A stretch of DNA of 64,000 nt from the NCBI RefSeq assembly GCF_029867415.1, contig NC_081186.1, forward strand, positions 30,383,915 through 30,447,914, written 5' to 3'. Each line of letters begins with the position of its first letter. Position 1 is the stretch's first letter. The notes beneath the pieces are model-generated. The model saw only the letters and a program-made list of their open reading frames with translations, ran no database searches and was not told where the DNA came from. A program made the translations under genes and the position numbers. Source of the DNA: Vicia villosa. Taxonomy: Eukaryota; Streptophyta; Magnoliopsida; Fabales; Fabaceae. This document shows, piece by piece, positions 20,673 to 32,431 of the stretch.

Positions 20673-23527
20673 TGTAACGCCCCGAATTTAATTAATTAGT
20701 TGATTAAATTATTTAAGAATTTAATCATTGGATTTAATCGAAGTTCGTGGACCAATTGGAATTATCGGTATTATTTTGGGAAGCGTATTTGGATTATTAA
20801 GTTAAAGTCGGATTTTATTCGGTTAGTCGGAGAATTAATAAAGTTGATTTCGTTGAAGAAATAATAGTAGAAATAATATTAATATTAATATTGGACTATT
20901 TGTATTTAATTCGAATTTTATCGACGAAGTCGGAATTATTTTATTAAGTTGGCATGGTAATTAATCGGATTAATTTGGTGAAATAAAGTTGAAGTGTTAT
21001 TTTATTAATGAGCTTAAAAATAACTTTGGGTTTAATTTGAGTTGTTCTGAAGTAAGGAGGGGGTATGTCACTTAGGCCCAATAAAGTTATTTAAGTGATT
21101 AAATAAAATAACTTTACTATGTTGGATTTACAATTGGAAGAAGGAAGAGCTATCATAACACAAAGAGGAATAGGGTTTGGAGAAGAGGTGAAGAAGAGAG
21201 CCATGGCGGAAGAGAAAAGCTAGAGGAAGTCCAATTTTCGCAGCAAGTTTCTGCAGTGAGACACCTTAGTAAAACGGACGTTTCTCTCAATCCAACAGTT
21301 GGATCATCGCGGTTCTTGGACATAACGTTCCAGACTCGTAGAGGTAACTTCTGATCGAAGCAATTTTCATTTTGATGATTTTAAGTCCGTCTGACAAAGC
21401 GATTTCCAAACAGGTTTTTGGGGCGTCTCTGCACGTTGTTAGAAAAGATGTTCGGAGAAAAGTTGGAAGCGACAACATAAGCTATGGCAACCGGGAGAGT
21501 AAAGCAATCTCATATTCAAGGTAAGGGTGGGGTTCTAACTCTATAAACGAGATTATGATGAATGATATGTGGGGGTTATGGTTGTATGATTGCCTCTGTT
21601 TTGTGTGTTGTGATTGTATTGTTGAATGTTGAAATTGATTGACGTCGGTGAATAAGGTTATAAAAGTTCAATCAATGATTGTGGGAAATTAACCTAGGGT
21701 TTATAATTTTTATTATTATTGAGGAATTAGTTGTAGAAAATTGCTAGATGTTGGTAGAGTATAACTATAATAATGCTATGTTCTTGTGGTGGTCGAAAAT
21801 GAATTGTACTGGAATCGAAGGAAGAAAATTGAGTTTTAATTTTGTTGGAAGATGCTACCAGCGCAGGTAAGAATTTCTGTAAGACTTAGTTCGCGGAGCC
21901 AAGGGTTGGACGCGGCACGAACTGAAGGTTTGTATGGTGTTCGCGGCGTAAAGGGAGGTTCGCGGCGCGTGTTATACGAGTTTTAGAAATATGTTTTGAT
22001 TGCTGGCTGGTGATGTTTTATGTTAGTTGTTAGGATCAAGCCTTAGTAGGATTAACTTGAGAAGAATTATAATTATTATTAGTGAAGAAATTGGTTTAAA
22101 TTAATTAGAATACTATACCGTTGGAATTGATTAATTTAATTAGTAGAAAATATAGTGATGATTCTTAGTGATGAGATATGTAGTTAATGGATTAAGTTGT
22201 ATAAAGATAGAATTGGTGTGAAGAAGAAATAGCAGTAGTAACAACGATGATATATGTAGCAGGCTGAATTAGTAGCATAATTGGAATTAATAATAGAATT
22301 AACGAATAGTAGAATTGGAATTAGAATGATAAGAATTGTTAGTAGTAGATTAATTAATAAATTGAAGAATTAGTACCTAGATGTTTAGGGGTTGTTTTGT
22401 AATGATTAAGTTGATGCAATTGATGCATGTTTAAGTTGTTGTTTTCGTTGCTGTTGTTCTGGTTGTTGTTGTTGATACGTTGATTAAGTTGCAGGTCTTA
22501 TGACCAACGTTGTTTAAGTTATTGATGATGTGTTGATTAAGTTGCAGGTCTTATGACCAAGGTTGATTAAGTTGTTTGCGGTTGTTGCATTGTTGTGTTG
22601 TGACGTTGTAGTTGTTGTTATTGTTGCATGCATAGATTTGCATATTACATTGGCCTGGATTGGCAAAATGTTTAAGTTGGCCTTGACGGCACTTGTTTAT
22701 GTTGGCCTTCATGGCACCTGTTTAAGTTGAAATGCCTCGATAACCTGGCATATGTTTAAGTTGGGAGTTCTGCTCCAATAGTACCACATGCATTTGCACA
22801 GTTGAGTCGCATTTGAAGTTGTTGTTGTTATTACGTTGTTGTTGTTGTTGTTATAAGTTGTTGTTGTTATACTTGTTGCTGATAATTGTTATTATACTTG
22901 TTGTTGGTAAATAATTATTATAACCGTTGTTGCTATTTGTTATTATAACTGTTGTTTGAATAAGTATGAAGTGGTGAAATTGTATGATCTAATCTTAATA
23001 TATTATTTATCACACGCTTGTTTATATTGTTGGATATCTCACCCTTCTGAATGATGTTTCCCTTCCATGGGAAATGGACAAGTACTCAAGATAGCGGTGG
23101 AAGTTTGAAGTGACTTTATGAAGTCTCTAGTTGCTGTTAGTTCGAGTTAGGTCTTGCTCTGATACGTAGCACTCGGGGGGGGGGGTGAACGATTGTCTTT
23201 TAATTGTTGTTATCACTATAAGTTGTTAACTTTTAAGTGGAATTTATGAAGTAATATGATGTTGGTGAAGTTGTTTTAGTTTAATAAAAATATTATGCGA
23301 AGTGAAGTTGAATAATTGATATAATTATTATTATTAATAAAAGTTGTTTTATTTTTTTAAAAGAGTAAACAGGTTTTATCGGTTCATCCGAGTTATGTGC
23401 TATGTATCTATGATATATGTGATTAAGTTGTTTGTTGTTTTACGTTGAATGTGACATCCCAATTATATGTTGAATTTCCGCACTCTAATTTTATTAAATA
23501 TTCGTTGGGTAGATTTGGGGTGTTACA
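20673..23527 (+). mobile_element. Solo LTR with target-site duplication CTAGG
   Basis: This is a single 2855 bp LTR starting TGTAACGCCCCGAATTTAAT and ending TTTGGGGTGTTACA. It is flanked by perfect CTAGG duplications (20668-20672 and 23528-23532). Its ends and many internal stretches (for example 21215-21500) match the reverse complement of the LTRs at 45059-47988 and 49692-52612, so it is the same family. It contains GTT-rich microsatellite (about 22430-22930) and a run of G at 23176-23187. It probably arose by recombination between two LTRs. It has no coding content. Confidence 0.93.
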
Positions 23528-23802
23528 CTAGGGATCGTTTCCTCATCCTCTTTCTCGAACAAGTAAGACCAATAAATCTTGCAGCCCTTATATTTGGTCA
23601 TTTAAGGGAGTCTCTGATAGCTTACAAATGCGGTCAGAATGACGATATACCCTATGGTCGAATCTTGTCTGCATTTTTTGAAACTGCAGAAGTTGTGAAA
23701 ATTCTTCACTCTGAAAATCTTCCTAATAGCGACGAAGTCCTGTTCGCTGAACCATGTGAAGCCTTTTCCTTCACCTGTGAAGACCTTGACATAGATTCTT
23801 AG
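23528..23802 (+). pseudogene. Copia B env-like third ORF, second half
   Basis: It continues from the first half after the solo LTR: DRFLILFLEQVRPINLAALI, then GQNDDIPYGRILSAFFETAE, then an acidic tail ending EDLDIDS with TAG at 23800-23802. The phrase (D)IPYGRILSxFF is close to the conserved LPYGMLLxxxF-type motif in SIRE-like third ORFs. The duplicated CTAGG adds five bases, so even excision of the LTR would leave a frameshift. Confidence 0.65.
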
Positions 23803-24453
23803 GAGTTTCTATTTGTCATTAGGGCTTGTATATCTTTATTTTCTATTTAATGAAAATTTTCTTTGTATCTGCATTTTTGTTTGTCATTAAAAGGGGATAA
23901 CATTGAATTTGACAGTTATAACAGCTTGCCTGGCTCAAAACCTCAAAAATTTTAGCATATTTGTGGATTAAGTAGTAACATGATATAATCTAAATCAAGG
24001 AAGCACTTGTTTTATGGAAACATTTTTTTACGCTATTTGATTTATGACAAAAAGGGGGAGAAAGAGATACATTCTGATCCAATAAAGAATATAAAGCGAA
24101 AAGTGATATTATGATATATTCTAATCTAATAGTTATTATGGGGACTTAGTATCAAACACTTTTAACTTGTATACATGAAGTATTTGTTTTTGAAAGAATA
24201 TGCAGGAAATTCTAATTCTGAAAGACGATACTATAGAACATCTAAAGAAGTGCGTTTGTAAAAGCTATATCAGTGAATCTTCTGAAGAAACATACAGAAG
24301 AGTAAAATACTCAGGGAAGTTATCTTTTACATTTCTCTCTAAGTATTTATTTCAGGGGGAGAATATACATCTCAAGGGGAGATTGTTTTTCCTTATATAC
24401 AAATTTTTTTTATCAGAACGTAAATGTTTTGTCACCATCAAAAAGGGGAAGAT
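23803..24453 (+). other. Copia B 3' non-coding region with two purine tracts
   Basis: There is no gene here. GACAAAAAGGGGGAG lies at 24046-24060 and AAAAAGGGGAAGAT at 24440-24453, the second directly before the LTR start TGTTAGAACA. A doubled, well-spaced purine tract is usual in Maximus/SIRE elements. The small ORF at 24200-24466 overlaps the LTR start and is not convincing. Confidence 0.75.
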
Positions 24454-25505
24454 TGTTAGAACATAGTTTGGTTCTAATCTTATCTTAGTAATTTGATGAT
24501 AACAATTAAATAAATTTTGTATAAGTAAATATGATAGCCTAATCATATATCTCTTATTTTAGAAGAAGTTCTAACATATGCTGATGTTCAAGCAAAACAG
24601 GTACCATCAGAACTCGGACTACATACAATGCTGAAATGAACAATATAAAGAAAGTCACGCTGAAGTGTAAAGAAGTTCTAATGAAGAAACTTCTTAAAGT
24701 ACCAACCGCTGAAGCATAATTCTGAAAGACGTTATTTCTGCAATGTCAGAAAGAAGTTTTCTTGAAGAAATACAAGATAAAATACTCTAACAGAAGAAAG
24801 ATTACCGTTGGATACATAATGATTATTAACGGCTAAAAGCAGGTTTAGTAACAAGTCTCAAGAAGCGTTGAAAGCAAGTTTATCCAAGATAACACGCAAA
24901 CATGGAAAGCTAAGCTAGCCTATTATCCAGCATTGAACGAAATCTTCAAATCGCTATAAATAGAAGATCATTTGAAAATAAAATAGACAACAATACAAAG
25001 ATAGCTCATACATGATATAGACAATACTCGCAAGATACATGCAAGCACGCTCAAAGAAAATATTTCATACTTGAACACTTATACTGAAAGAAAATATCAT
25101 TGCTCATAGTATCAAATTAAGTTCATCTTCATTGTACTAAACTTAGTGAAAAATCACAGTTGTGATACAGCTTAGATTAAGAAGCATCTAAGATCACTTG
25201 TTAGAGAATCAGTTTGTATTAGTTTCTTGAGTAACCAAGTTGTGGTTAGGATTCTCAAGAAGTTAAAGTTTGTATTCCTTGAGTTACCAAGTAGTGGTTA
25301 ATATTCTCAAGAAGACGTTGGATGTTACCTCCGTGGATTGTTGTAATCAGTTTTTGATTAGTGGATTAAGTTCTCGAAGGAGAGAGGCGAAATCACCTTG
25401 ACGGGTGGACTGGAATAGCTGAGTTATAACGAACTAGGATAAAAATATCGTGTCATTTTTATATTCCAAATTTCTAGCTTTCTTAGGTATCTCTTGTTCT
25501 AGATA
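24454..25505 (+). repeat. Copia B 3' LTR (right end approximate)
   Basis: It begins TGTTAGAACA directly after the purine tract. The expected inverted end TGTTCTAACA is represented only by CTTGTTCTAGA near 25493-25503, so the end is eroded or displaced. The next possible end is near 25620. No target duplication could be verified. Confidence 0.65.
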
Positions 25506-26067
25506 GATAACCGAACTAAATACTTTAAATGTGAGAAAATGAATTTGGAAAAGTATCGACATGTTTTTCTAATGAAAATTGAGTTAACATTTCAAGGAAG
25601 AAAATTTTCCTTTCAATCCAAAAATGGTACATATATCCAAACACTATTATAGAATATTGGTTTTAATAATGGTCAAGATGCCTAGCTCGGAGAAGGAGTG
25701 GCATCTCATATTCATCTCCATCTCTTAATCAATACAAATAAATAAGTTAATTTCAAGTTCAAACTATGGTATGAAGTAGAAGAGAATTTAGCTCCAAAAA
25801 GGGACTATCTTGATTTGGAGGCTGGGATTATCTTTTTATTGTATCTTCGAGGTATACTATGTCCTTCATGCAGTTTGTTAGGTGAGGGAACCTTTTTTCT
25901 ATCTCTATAGAAACAACAAAAATAAACTTGATTCATCATATAACAACGTCATCATCGTCAACTAATATTAAGCAAAATGAACCAACATCCACCAAAGAAA
26001 CTCAAACACAAAGTAATTATCAAAATAATGTATTCATAAAACTTTTCACACAATAATGTATTCATAC
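25506..26067. other. Non-coding segment between copia B LTR and CACTA gene 2
   Basis: This AT-rich sequence has no gene. It is most likely the 3' flank of CACTA gene 2. CACTATTATAG at 25641 was considered as a terminus and not accepted because the subterminal repeats are absent. Confidence 0.5.
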
Positions 26068-29000
26068 CTATATGAATAGTTTCTGAATATAAAATTGACA
26101 CAATTCCTCTTTGATTTCTTCCAACTTAAGTCTCGTGTAAGAAGCAGCATAGAAGTCTTCAAAGTACTACATAACAAAAACATAATATGAATGATTTAAT
26201 TAAATGTAATAAATTATAAGAAATTATCTTAAGTTATAAATTCATACCGTGATTGGAATCTCTAATTGATTCGTTTGAAGGATTTCTTTCAAAAACCTCA
26301 AAACAAAGTATCTGCAATCATAACTGTTTCGTTGTTGCGGACACTACATAAAAAACAAATAAGATTTTATAGTTGTCTTGTTTTATCAAGTAGCATAACT
26401 ATTATAAGCAAAATTTGAAAATTACTGTACCTACACTTTGGTCCAAGTAATGTTGTTTGATTTAGTCTGGGATACCTGTGCGTCTCTTTGACTTCGGAAC
26501 ACTTGTATTGATCTAACAAAAATATAAAAGCATATATTTAGATCAATCTCACAAATAATTAAATATATAAATATACACGAATATTTAGAATGATCTCACT
26601 TACATATCAATCATTGACTTCATAGCCGGATAATTGGTCCACTCACCATCTACCGAATTCAGAAAATATACCACTTCTCTTATAGAGTTGATAGGAAGCA
26701 ACAACCAGAGTGCTCTATAAATTAAAACAAAAGTTTATATGAAAATTTTGTTACGCAAAAGAAACAAAGATTAGATGAACTAAGAATGAGAAACTAACCC
26801 TACTGGTCGGGTATTATGCGCCCAAAGAAACAGACTTTTTGTATTGTCAGTGGTCAGGAATCTATCGACTAAGCGCTGTCTAACTGATTTCGGTTCCGTA
26901 GCAATTGTCTGTCCGCTGCAATGGGCGGAAGACACGAAATGGAATCTGTTTGACAATTCAGTCCCGCGCAACACTTTGTCATACAACAACCTTAAATAAA
27001 AACATAATAAACATTAGATTATTTTCATTGAAATGTGTAAATAAATTGTTCAACTAATTAAATAATATATTCATCGGATTACCGGATGTATGAGTGAATA
27101 TTATCGACGCCTAGTTGGTCATGCGAAAAAATCTCATGCATGTCATCTAATGCAATATTTTCGAGGAATTCAATACCAAAGACAGCTTCATCCATATTAA
27201 TTTCACGGAAAACACCTGTCTTCAAATCTGACATATCAACAAGTGTTTCGAGCGTCTGCCGGTATCGAGGCACAAAAGCACCACCTCTTTTGGCCCCTGG
27301 CTTCGGAGGACCCTTTTCCTTGGGTGGTAAGCTACGAACTTGCTGCGTCACTTGTTGTGACCCCCGAGCAGATACCTAAAAATCATATAACATAGGTAAA
27401 TTATAAAATCATGCAGTTTTAGATTCAGATCATATATTAACACTTTAAATGTACCTCTTTTAGTGATGTATCAAACTCGTCCTCCTGCAAAATCCCTTTA
27501 CCCTTAATTGCGGGCTTTGTAGGAGCAGTCTAAAATTGTCATGTAAAAAATAATTAACGTAACGGTTCAGAATTGACATTCGAACATTAAATGATTCATA
27601 ATGGTTTTCAACATACCTCATCACCAATGATAATGAGCTCCGAGGGCCACTCAACAAATGACCCTATTGCATCTCGCAGCAATGTTGTCTCATAGACCAT
27701 GTCAGGTACCGGTAGCACCGCATCATGATCTAATACAACATCAACTGATACGTTCAGGTGTCCATCTGGGAGCGGTCTATGGTGAAGTAAATCTCCCAAA
27801 GTGTTGTGCACTTTTCCCTTGCCAACTAGGCGATAATCCGGTGACGATAAGTATAGTTGGCAAGATGAGATGCCCTAAACCAATAATAAATATAGAGTAT
27901 TTATCATTAATAAAATAGAACAATCGTAAGAAAAAAGAATTTATAATTACCTCGGGAAATTTTCTTTGATAGTTGATACTAGCTTTATCACTAGTTTCTT
28001 TCATTGATGAAGTATTGCACTTTTCTCTCATATACATCTCTTTATCTCTTTGCAATTCAGAGAATTGTGCTTGTAATTCCTGTAATTTTTGCAACACTTC
28101 TTCATTGGTAGGATTTCTTCTCCTAGAATACTTATAGAAAGAGGTTGGAGTCACACCATGACCTTTACCCCTCACCCGATCGGGATACTCAGGAACATCT
28201 AGTGCTCTACTAAGTACGCTCCTATTATCCTGGTCCTCAGTAATTCATTTACATTTCAAAAATTATTAGTGGAGATAAAAAATCAATTATATATTAATAA
28301 ACATTTTATTTAATTAAAGACACAGTGTTATACTTACACATTCATCATAAACTTTTTGAACATCGGGATCAACAGCTCGATTCTTGCCCACACGAGCTTC
28401 CTTCCACAACACATGTATTGGAAGTGAGGTTTCCTCACTTTTCGTCTCCTCTAACTATGAATTGACACAAATGATAAAATCGTCAATTACAACACATTTA
28501 GACAATTAATAAGAACGTAGCATTTCTATTTACTTACAATTTTTTCCTCTAAGCGTGCATATCCCAAACGCCCTTTTTTGTATGGATACGCGGGTTTTGA
28601 TGCTCTCGCCCTATTTGTGGCACTCCTTTTCCGGAAAGCTTCATCTTTTTGATTTAGAAACTCAGCCCAATCTTCTTCTTTAATGAAGAGCCCATATTTT
28701 TTTGGACGTCCTGGTGCCTCTTCAAGAAAGTTTCCTTCTTTATCCTTAAGACAAGTGTTTGTTAAAAAAGCTTTCCACCCTCAATATCTTTTTCCGGCCA
28801 AACCAAGTATGTAGCGTTACGCTTATCTGGTATGTTAAAAGACCTCTGCGAAAAAACATACGCATAGAGTGTGTTAGTATAAGTAATTTAAACAAATTAT
28901 CGTTAAGATAATAACAACAACCATATATGATACTTTAAGCTCAAACCAAACCATATCTTTTTTCTCGTCCAACGCTTTGCTTTTCATATTCCATTTTGAT

Positions 29001-29254
29001 ACCGAGATTGGAATATGCAAACGAACAAGTGTACCAATGTAGCTTGTCAACTTTGCAGCATTAGAACCAATTGCTTGGTTATCAGAATTCCATTCTAAAT
29101 TATATATTAATCCTTTGTCTCTATCTCGAATGATTCCCTTCATAATGGTGATGTCTCGTGCAACTTCTGTTGATGATGTATCAGGTGGAGGATTTGTATC
29201 CGGAGCATCTCTATCTTGTGAGTTTTCTTGTGAGTTTTCTTGATTACTAGCCAT
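26068..29254 (-). pseudogene. CACTA second gene: transposase_24-like protein with ULP1-like protease end
   Basis: This is a multi-exon gene on the minus strand. It starts at ATG 29252-29254 (MASNQENSQE, exon 1 to about 28930). Further exons lie near 28848-28538 (RSFNIPDKRNATYLVWPEKD ... EEAPGRPKKYGLFIKEED), 28455-28341 (LPIHVLWKEARVGKNRAVD), 28230-27960 (SFYKYSRRRNPTNEEVLQKL plus a coiled coil), 27875-27620, 27375-27085 (PPKEKGPPKPGAKRGGAFVP), 26990-26800, 26715-26610, about 26510-26430, 26340-26260 and a last exon ending at TAG 26068-26070. The middle resembles the plant transposase_24 family and the end resembles C48/ULP1 SUMO-protease domains captured by CACTA elements. There is a frameshift near 28780. 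In the protease the glutamine and cysteine are present (CPQQRNSYDC), but the expected His reads Leu and the Asp reads Asn. Confidence 0.75.
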
Positions 29255-29760
29255 TTGACCTGTATCAAACAAACTAAAGCACATTAGTACACTATTAATA
29301 AGTTAACAATCTATACAAGTCAAATGGAAGTCAAAGTAACCATGTACAAGTAAATCGGAATCGAAATCGGTGAAATCGGAATAAGTGTCACAAAAAGAAA
29401 GTTGTCGGAATTGAACGAAATTTACATGGCTATGGTAAAACGTCCTCACGGACTCAAAAATGAAGTCGGTTTTCCGAAATTCAGACCCTAAGCTCGACTT
29501 TTGATTATGGACAAAAGCAAAACCGATAAAAAACAGTCCCGAAATGCAAAGATAAGTGCATGAGCAGCTCCAGAATGGTCAAAATAGTATAGTTACATGT
29601 AAAGAAGTCGACAAACTAATACATGGTTCAAAAGTTATGTACAAAATGAAAATATGCACCAAAATCAGATGACAAGTATTGTAACAATTGGAATACAAAT
29701 TGAAAAAAACTATAAATTGAATATATAACAATCGGAATATGTATACTATTACCTTTTTCA

Positions 29761-32431
29761 CTAACGTCTCTTTCTTTTCTTGGTAGGAATATGTTCTACG
29801 CGTCTCTTAACAACGTGGATGGTTGGATTGATCCAAATACCCTCATTATGATCATTTCTAGTACAAGATTCATTCTCATATTGATCGTTTCATGTACAAG
29901 ATTCAATGCCAACACCAATATCACCTTGATCTCCAATGTTTTCATCAATTATTTTGTTTGATAAAAGCACTATAGACCATTTCGTACTTGTCGGATCATT
30001 GACATTGAACACTTGTTTAGCTTGAGAGGCTAGAACGAAAAGCTCATATTTGTACCCCACCCTATTGAGATCCACTTGCAAAAATCCTGACTTATCCATT
30101 CGTATGCCATTATTATTTTCAACCCACTTGCGACCAAATACAAGATTCTGAAACTTCGCGTAATCAAACACCAAAATGCGCTCGATAACCCCAAAATATG
30201 ACAAATTTGCAAATTTTGGATTTAAGTCATTCTCACTTGATATGTGCATTGCTTCAGCTACCAAGGTAACACCACTATTTTGCATAGTACTTTTATCATC
30301 CTGTTCTTTGGTATAAAATGTGTATCCATTAATTGCGTATGCGCTATAAGAAAACACAACTATACTTGGACCATATGCTAAACATCTCAACCTTTCTGTT
30401 ACTGAAGCAGGATCTGAACGATACTTTGAATAAATATGTTCCCTAAACAAAGGTATGAAACTTTGATTGTGCTCTCGTACTATCCAATTCTCATTTCTAT
30501 TTGGATTTAAATCTCGGAGAACAACCTTGTGCATTTCAACATACGGCTCAACCTCAATCTCATTGTGCAGAACATACAAATGCACTTGATCCCGCTCGAC
30601 CATTGATATTGTCACAACTTTATTTCCAATTAGCCTTTTTCCTTTTTTTTTCAACAATATGAGATTTAGGGAGTCTAATTGATTGAACATTTGACAGATA
30701 TTCAGTCCAAAACTCAACCGCTTCTTCAACAATGTATCGTTCGGCAATACAACCTTCCGGTCGACTTCTGTTTTTCACGTACCCTTTTAATATTTCCATA
30801 TAACGTTCATCAAGGCAATACAACCCTATAACGCTGTCAAATAAATTTTTTTCAATGTGCATAACATCGAGGAAATGTGTTACCTACAACGACTTCCAAT
30901 ATGGAAGTTCAAAAAAAATTGACCTCTTCTTCCACCCGTCCTTGACAAGTAAATGTGCAAAAGGCTTGCCAAACTGAGTGCTCACATCTTTCACCTTTTC
31001 AAAAATTTGATCACCTGTCAAAAAAGGCGGGGTTGTACGTTGTTCGGCCTTTCCATTGAATGCTTTTCTCCACCCACGGTAGTGATGATTAGAATTTAAG
31101 AATCCACGATGACTGAGAAAGACATTCTTCTGACAAAGATCCAATCGTGTCATATCGGTTTCATCTTCACAAACAGGACACGCTTTTTGACCTATATTGC
31201 TGTACCCTGATAAGTTTCTGTATGCTGGAAAATCATTAATTGTTCCAAACAACATCGCCCTCAAGTTGAAACTTTCTTTCCTATACCCATCGTAAACCTC
31301 CACACCGTTCTCCCACAAAAACTTTAAATCTTCGATTAAGGGTGCCAAGTATACGTCTATGTCATTCCCTGGTTGTTTAGGCCCAAAAATTAACATAGAT
31401 AACATCATGTACTTACGCTTCATACATAGCCACAGAGGTAGGTTATAGATCATAAGAATCAGAGGCCAGATGCTATGCGAGATACTTTGAATACCATGCG
31501 GGTTCATTCCATCAGTAGACAATGACAAGAGAAGGTTTCTTGTTTCTTTTCCAAATTCAGGAAAATCATTATCAACTTTCATCCACTGTGGTAAGTCTTC
31601 CGGATGTCGCAACTTTCCATCAAATATTCTTTCATCTGCATGCCAAGTCAAGTGTCTTGAATCGGTTTCACTATGATACATGCGTCTAAATCTCGGAATT
31701 ATAGAAAAATACCTTAAGACTTTTGATGGAGACAACTTTTTCTTATATCGAGGGGCACCGCATTTAGGACACTCATTCAACGCTGCATACTCGTTTCGAA
31801 ACAAAACGCAATCGTTTGGATAGGCATGTATCTTATCATAACTCTTGCCAATAGAGGACAACATATTTTTGGCCTCATACGTTCGATTGGGAAGAACATT
31901 ATCCTCTGGTTGCATATCTTTCATAAGGGCTAATAACTATGTGAAACTTTTATCCGACCATCCATTGTCCGCCTTTAAGTTGTACAACTTTAACACCGCA
32001 GGCAATCTTGTGAATTTTGTACAACCATCATACAAAGGTTTCTTTGCATCGCTTACCAACCTCTCGAACATTTTGGGAAAATCCTCAAGATCTTCTTCAA
32101 GCGCTTCTGCAATCTCTTCGACTCGATCATAATCGTATGTGTCTGTGCAATCGTCGTTTGAAGCATACGTCGTATTACACCTCGGCTCAACATTCCCGTT
32201 ACTTTTCTCACCATGCAAATTCCAACATGTATAACTTCTATCAATTCCAAACCGTAGTAAATGCGATGCCAACTGATCCCCGTCAACCTGACCCCCATAA
32301 CAACAACCCAAGCAAGGACACGTCATTCGAATCGGGTCTTCGACGTGCGCAACCGCAAACTTAACGAATTCCCATACCCCTTTCTCGTACTATTTCGAAA
32401 ATTGGTTTGAATTCATCCATGTCTTATCCAT
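29761..32431 (-). pseudogene. CACTA TNP2-type transposase
   Basis: It starts at ATG 32429-32431 (MDKTWMNSNQFSK), the transposase-associated N-terminal domain, with Cys residues in MTCPCLGCCYGG. The TNP2 core (Transposase_21 family) runs from about 31924 to 30884: CPKCGAPRYKKK, LTWHADERIFDGKLRHP, LSTDGMNPHG, WLCMKRKYMMLSMLIFGPKQ, CPVCEDET and FFELPYWKSL. It continues with MHIEKNLFDSVIG (30862) and ERYMEILKGYVKNRSRPEGC, then a DUF4216-like C-terminal region to about 29890 and a basic tail ending at TAG 29761-29763. Breaks: TAG at 32390-32392, TAG near 31937, TAG between WKSL and VTHF near 30884, a large deletion after DSVIG, a homopolymer frameshift near 30640-30652 and TGA near 29890. It would have cut and rejoined element ends in the nucleus. 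Confidence 0.88.

Larger units (their letters stand above)
16412..25505 (+). mobile_element. Copia B, Maximus/SIRE-type Ty1/copia element (5' part off-window)
   Basis: The order is gag tail, protease, integrase, reverse transcriptase, RNase H, env-like ORF, a first AAAAAGGGGGAG tract, a second purine tract and the 3' LTR. The protease-integrase-RT order identifies Ty1/copia. An extra ORF after pol together with a long purine-rich 3' region is characteristic of the Maximus/SIRE lineage. The Tekay-like element sits in its gag, so its 5' LTR and gag start should lie left of the window. A solo LTR of another family interrupts the env-like ORF. The right boundary is uncertain because the LTR end is eroded. 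Every reading frame is damaged. Confidence 0.82.

Noticed and set aside
23176..23187. Run of G as a possible G-quadruplex signal
   Set aside because: It is a single homopolymer run in a solo LTR with no other G-tracts nearby, probably slippage.
25641..25660. CACTATTATAG as the left end of the CACTA element
   Set aside because: It lacks the CAACAAAT continuation, the AGCGCT repeats and a matching 3 bp duplication.
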